A stretch of DNA of 64,000 nt from Castanea sativa. Its lineage: Eukaryota > Streptophyta > Magnoliopsida > Fagales > Fagaceae. The notes beneath the pieces were generated by a model. It saw only the letters and a list, made by a program, of their open reading frames with translations. It had not been told where the DNA came from and did not search any database. Of the stretch, positions 59,811 to 64,000 are shown piece after piece. The stretch is from positions 14,104,001 to 14,168,000 of the forward strand of contig NC_134017.1 of NCBI RefSeq assembly GCF_040712315.1, written 5' to 3'. The position numbers and the translations under genes are program-made. The stretch's first letter is position 1. Every line of letters starts with the position of its first letter.

Positions 59811-61002
59811 TTTTTCAAAGAGAGAAAAAACACATAGAGATGAATGCAAGAAACAAGCTACTCAACCATAGATCCAACCAACATTTTAAGCTTTCAAAAA
59901 CATCTCTCAACAAGAAAATGCAAAGCATTCATAGATCCAAAACACACACACACACATTAAACAAGTCTAACCAAATTTTATATTTCAACAACAAGACAGG
60001 ACAATTTAGTGAGCATACATTAACACATATATCCTTTGTGATGGTCAAATCACATTATTCCTACACATGTATTAAAAGTAGCAAAAAAATTTTGCGTGTT
60101 GTGTGTGAAAACATCGTAAGAGTGTATAAGTGTCTTATATCATGACGATTTAAGATATGAGAAAATCAATTTAACTCACACATAATCATAACTGCTTGAT
60201 GGAGACTATCACCTTTGAGGTACATCTCATAACTTCCACATCTCTTAGAAACAAACTTGTAACCATATTTAAAAGCATTTTTATTCTTTTTGCTTTTATT
60301 TTTCTTTGCATATATTTTTTTTAAACATATCATGCATGGACATATAAAAGAGAAAGAAGAAATATCCAATTATGTTACACTTAAAGATCACAATTTTACT
60401 ATGCTGAAGCATACAGATGTTATTAATGATTGGTGTGCTTTAGTGGTGGGATGGTTATTTATGCATTTCTCTTAGGATTTTTTATTTATTCCCGTCAAAA
60501 AGAGTGATATGAGTGTTAAGTACAAGAGATTATTTAATCTTACTCATTACAAACACGAGTCATAAAGCTAACTTGCTTAGTTATGCATTGAGATGCTTAT
60601 CTAAGTTACAAAACATACAAAGTTTAAAAAAATTTGTTTCAATGGCCATCCAAGGTACACAAGTATTAATGTACACAAAACACACATTGTTTTTGAATTT
60701 TTCTGATTTTTCAATTTTTTTATGAGAAACCAAATGAAGCAAAAACTGAAAACAAACAAACAAAAACATGTTAGATAAAGTAAAACATAAAACTAGACTA
60801 ACTCAAAACTAGAAAACAAAACACACAAGTTATGCATAAACAAAAAGAAGGAAAGAGAGAAAAAGTGACTACATCACTTTGAGTCTTTTTCCTTCCAAAT
60901 CTTGGAAGAATCTTTCCGTTGAGTGAACCTTTGATCCGGTGATGAAGGAGAAGAGTTGAAACCGTTCAAGTTCAAAAGGAACATAAGGGCCTTAAGAAGA
61001 TC
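59811..61002 (-). other. Non-coding middle of the inner LTR element
   Basis: No protease, integrase, RT or RNase H motif is visible on either strand between the extra ORF and gag. Short frames are AT-driven. Confidence 0.6.
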
Positions 61003-62590
61003 TCAAAGAGGAGTAAAAGGGGATGGAAATTGATTCTGGTTTCCAGAAGAGATCATATTGTTGCTCTGTTGAGTGGCTAACCACAATTTGGACGAGTATG
61101 CCCTAAAACTCCATAGTGATGACAGAGATGCTACTTCTTTCGGTTGAGACTTTTTGTTATTAACCTTTTTAGTCCTAAAGTTTCTTGTCTCTTTCTTATC
61201 ACGCTTAGAGGGTGCACCGAAAATGGATTCGCCCTTATCTACGTTTTCACTAGCTATATCAGTTTTACATTCATTATTCTCAGAATTAAAATTATTAGCA
61301 GATAAGACAAACACAGTAGTACTAGAAGAAGCAATATTAGGATAAGAGAAATCATACCCCAAATCGGTTCTATCAGAAGCAAATTTCTGAAGGCTAAGCA
61401 TCTCATCAAGCTTTGCACTGGAAGTTCTCTCCAATTGAGCTCTAACTTGAAACAGCTCTGCTTCAAGCTTCTTGGTCTTTTCAGCCAAGAAATTGTTCTC
61501 AAATTGCCGTGCTCCAATAGTCTGATTAGCTTCATAAAACTTTGTGGAGAGCTCTTCTTGATAAAGTTCCACTTCACTCAGCTTCTTGGTGGCCAGCCTA
61601 TACAGTTTCTCATGCTTTTTGAAGACCTTATACAACTTTGCATAGGTTGTATGGATGTGATCCTACTCATCCATCTTCTCAAACTTAGACTCCACCAAGT
61701 CCTCTTCTTCATCTACCTCTTCAACAATCCCCTCGGTAGGATTTACTATGGTAGTGAAGGCATTCAAGATTCCCTCATCATCATTATCATCTAAATCATC
61801 CTCAGGCTCAGTGTCACACAACATAGTAGCAAGGGCCTTGCTTTTCCTAATAGTCTTGAGATAAGTTAGACATTCTTGTTTCATATGTCCAAAACCTTGA
61901 CATCCAAAACACTTTGGTCTGAAGGGAACAGTGTACTGACCACCATTCTTAGCATCCTTCTTCACTCTATCTTGGCTCTTGAATTGTGAAGAACTGGATT
62001 GCTTTCGGTCCTTGTCGAATCCTTTTGCATTGCATTCTCCATAAACTTCTTGAATTGCTTGGTAATGTAGGATTTCATCTTGGAATCTTTATCATCAGGG
62101 GACTCATTTGTGTCATGGTTTTTGGCCTTCAGTGTCATGCTCTTACTCTTGCTTGATTTTCCAATCCTAGTCAAACCTAATTCATAGGCTTGTAATTGCC
62201 AACCAGCTTTGTCAAAGGAATTTTGTCAATGTCCTTTGATTCCTCAGTGGAGGTGATTTTAGCATGAAATCTCTCCGGTAGAGATTTGAGGACCTTTCTT
62301 ACGACCTTGGGTTCGGGAATGGTTTTCCCAAGATTAAAGGTAGAGTTAACTATGTCCTTTAGCTTGGCATATAACTCATCAAACGACCCATCCTTCTCCA
62401 TTTTAATCTCATCAAAACTTGTAGTAAGCTTTTGAAGTTTTGAATCCTTGACATCCTTAGTCCCTTTATAGGTTGTCTAGAGGATAGTCCATGATTCCTT
62501 AGCAGTTTCAATGGAGAATATCTTCTTGAACTCCTCATTGGTGACCGCTCTAAATAAAGCATTCAATGCTCTGCTATTGAAGTTTGCCTC
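61003..62590 (-). pseudogene. Copia-like gag, degenerate
   Basis: Read on the minus strand from about 62590: ALNALFRAVTNEEFKKIFSI, then SFDELYAKLKDIVNSTFNLG and VRKVLKSLPERFHAKITS (UBN2/gag core). A basic/acidic stretch follows, then the zinc knuckle CFGCQGFGHMKQEC and an acidic region. A long coiled coil (KLSEVELYQEELSTKF, KTKKLEAELFQVRAQLERTS) comes next, and the end is rich in Lys and Asn. A TAG at about 62476, a stop near 62178 and frame changes break it. A second zinc knuckle is present only in another frame and has Cys to Tyr. Confidence 0.85.
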
Positions 62591-62825
62591 TTGGATCTTG
62601 GGATCATCCTAATTAGCTGGCACTTCCTTTGGCTTGGTCCCGCCTGTCTCCACAACTTGCCACACTTTCTCATCTAAAAACTGCAAGAAAGCTCTCATGC
62701 GTACTTTCCAATGTGTATAGTTAGTGCTATCAAATAAAGGAGGGATAATTAAAGATTGTCCTTTTATCCATGACAAACAGGGGTCAACGGATCACACAAC
62801 AAAGATTAACCTTAATCAGAATGTA

Positions 62826-62840
62826 CCCACTTTGATACCA
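62826..62840 (-). promoter_or_regulatory. Primer binding site of the inner element
   Basis: The minus strand reads TGGTATCAAAGTGGG two bases inside the 5' LTR, close to the TGGTATCAGAGC complementary to initiator tRNA-Met. Confidence 0.85.
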
Positions 62841-62842
62841 CT

Positions 62843-63817
62843 TGATAGGCCAAGAATGTATTGACCCTTTTGGTAAATTAATCAATTAATTAGCCAAGTG
62901 AAATTAATTAGATTCAATTACATGTAATAAGTGTGGTAGCACAAACAAATCACCAACTAAGTTAAATGCAGCGAAAAATAAATTTAAAACAAGTGATTTG
63001 TTTACGAATGGGGGAAACAACTAAGGCGAAACCCCAACGGGTGAATTTAAGGTCACCACTCCTAAGAATCTACTATTATCAAAGCAAGCGATTACAAGTA
63101 AAAGGATCCTAGTACCTAAACCCAATCTACAGTTGAATCCTTACCCCAATACCCAATTGGACTTGTAATGTAGTGACAATCTCAACTTTCAATGCACGGT
63201 TTCTAGTATGTAACTAACCAATCGATGCACGGATCCAAGTATGTGACTAACACACTAACTTGAGGAAGATGTTAGCTGCAAAGTTCTTCAGTTCATCTAA
63301 CCAATGAAGATCAAGAAGCTCCTTGGTTACAAAACCCTTGGCGCAAAGACGCAGCAGCTTTTACGAGAAATATGATGAATTAGGGCAAATTCTGTCTTTG
63401 GTCACAATATGTGTGTAACAACAATTGCAACAACCTTTGCATCACTTTGCAACAAGTGAGACGACCCTTAAAATAATCCTTATATATGTCTAGGGTTGTG
63501 AGAAAAGAAACCCTACACAAATACTCATGGATATACATGAAATCAGGTCTGAAAATTCTAATTTCTTGATTCTCGATAGATTCAGCTTCTGTCGAGCTTC
63601 AACATTATACCTCGATAGAAAGAATTCTGTTGAGATATCTGTCGAGCTTTAATGAACAACATTTCTTCACTTATTTCTTGGTTAGACTTGTATGACTTCA
63701 ATAATAAAACTTGAACACTTGTTTCTTGAAGTACTAAACCCATCATAAATCTTCCCAATTACAAGTAAAGTACATTTTTTCAAAGGTTTAGCCAATTACA
63801 TAAATATTTCCCTAACA
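62843..63817 (-). repeat. 5' LTR of the inner LTR element
   Basis: TGATAGGCCAAGAATG at the left and CCCTAACA at the right. It is paired with 56208-57216. The whole element is 7.6 kb (56208-63817). Five-base flanks (AGCTT left, AAAAG right) do not match. Confidence 0.93.
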
Positions 63818-64000
63818 AAAAGGAGATTTGTTATGAGTAGTAGGTGATATAATATGATTAATGGTGTGAAAACTATTGAGAGATGCTTCACCCCAAAGCT
63901 ATTTAGGAAAAGAGGAAAATGTAAGAAATGTGCAAACAAAATAAGGATATGATGATATTTTTGTTCAGTATGACCATTTTGTTGGAATGTATAATAACAT
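63818..64000 (-). mobile_element. Outer copia element resumes: integrase C-terminal part
   Basis: On the minus strand, QQNGHTE (normally QQNGxxER) is followed in broken frames by a SFGVKHLSIVF-like piece and ending TTHNKSPF, all typical of the copia integrase end. It is cut by the inner LTR at 63817 and runs off the window. Confidence 0.75.

Overview
The window is nuclear DNA from a flowering plant. The genes have short exons, GT-AG introns and AT-rich introns, there is dense transposon debris, and a piece of plant mitochondrial cox3 sits inside an intron. The protein families (plant myo-inositol oxygenase and a malectin-like LRR receptor kinase) point to a woody eudicot. A Fagales-like tree is my guess from the general character of the repeats and has not been tested. 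I see no bacterial, phage or CRISPR content.

Layout. 1-4.3 kb is AT-rich intergenic DNA with palindromes, a small TTA-target MITE and a cluster of three CACGTG boxes. 4.39-8.91 kb is the one clearly intact large gene, an 11-exon myo-inositol oxygenase (304 aa, all six expected iron ligands present). Its 2-kb second intron holds a mitochondrial cox3 fragment. 9.1-13 kb is a dead L1-type LINE broken up by two TIR elements, one carrying a third. 13.3-15.0 kb is a tandem array with a unit of about 169 bp that ends in inverted copies. 15.1-16.05 kb is a fold-back element with arms of about 330 bp. 16-20 kb is repeats and microsatellites. 20.17-20.49 kb is a two-exon gene for a 71-aa secreted Cys-rich peptide.

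26.5-45.9 kb is a 13-exon malectin-like/LRR receptor-like kinase (IOS1-type architecture). Every exon can be found and every splice phase fits. It carries a one-base deletion in the ectodomain, a one-base insertion near the C-terminus, and Asn in place of the DFG aspartate, so I call it a pseudogene or pseudokinase. Its introns hold hAT, CACTA, MULE-like and Helitron-like insertions.

From 48.6 kb the order peptide exon 2, then RLK first exon, is repeated (48.67 and 51.59 kb). I read this as a second, eroded copy of a [peptide - RLK] tandem block. The rest of the second RLK is not in the window.

52-64 kb is retrotransposon territory on the minus strand: a copia fragment, a SINE with a 9-bp target duplication, and a copia element (3' LTR, PPT, RNase H and RT) split by a complete 7.6-kb gag-only LTR element with an extra ORF. 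The outer element's integrase resumes at 63.8 kb.

Functional content is therefore one metabolic gene (inositol to glucuronate, feeding cell wall precursors), one small secreted peptide gene, and a decayed receptor-kinase locus. Nothing here amounts to a proven new system. The most unusual signals are the half-MITE/full-MITE duplications seen at two loci, the inverted-end satellite array, the pseudokinase signature, and the peptide/RLK block duplication.
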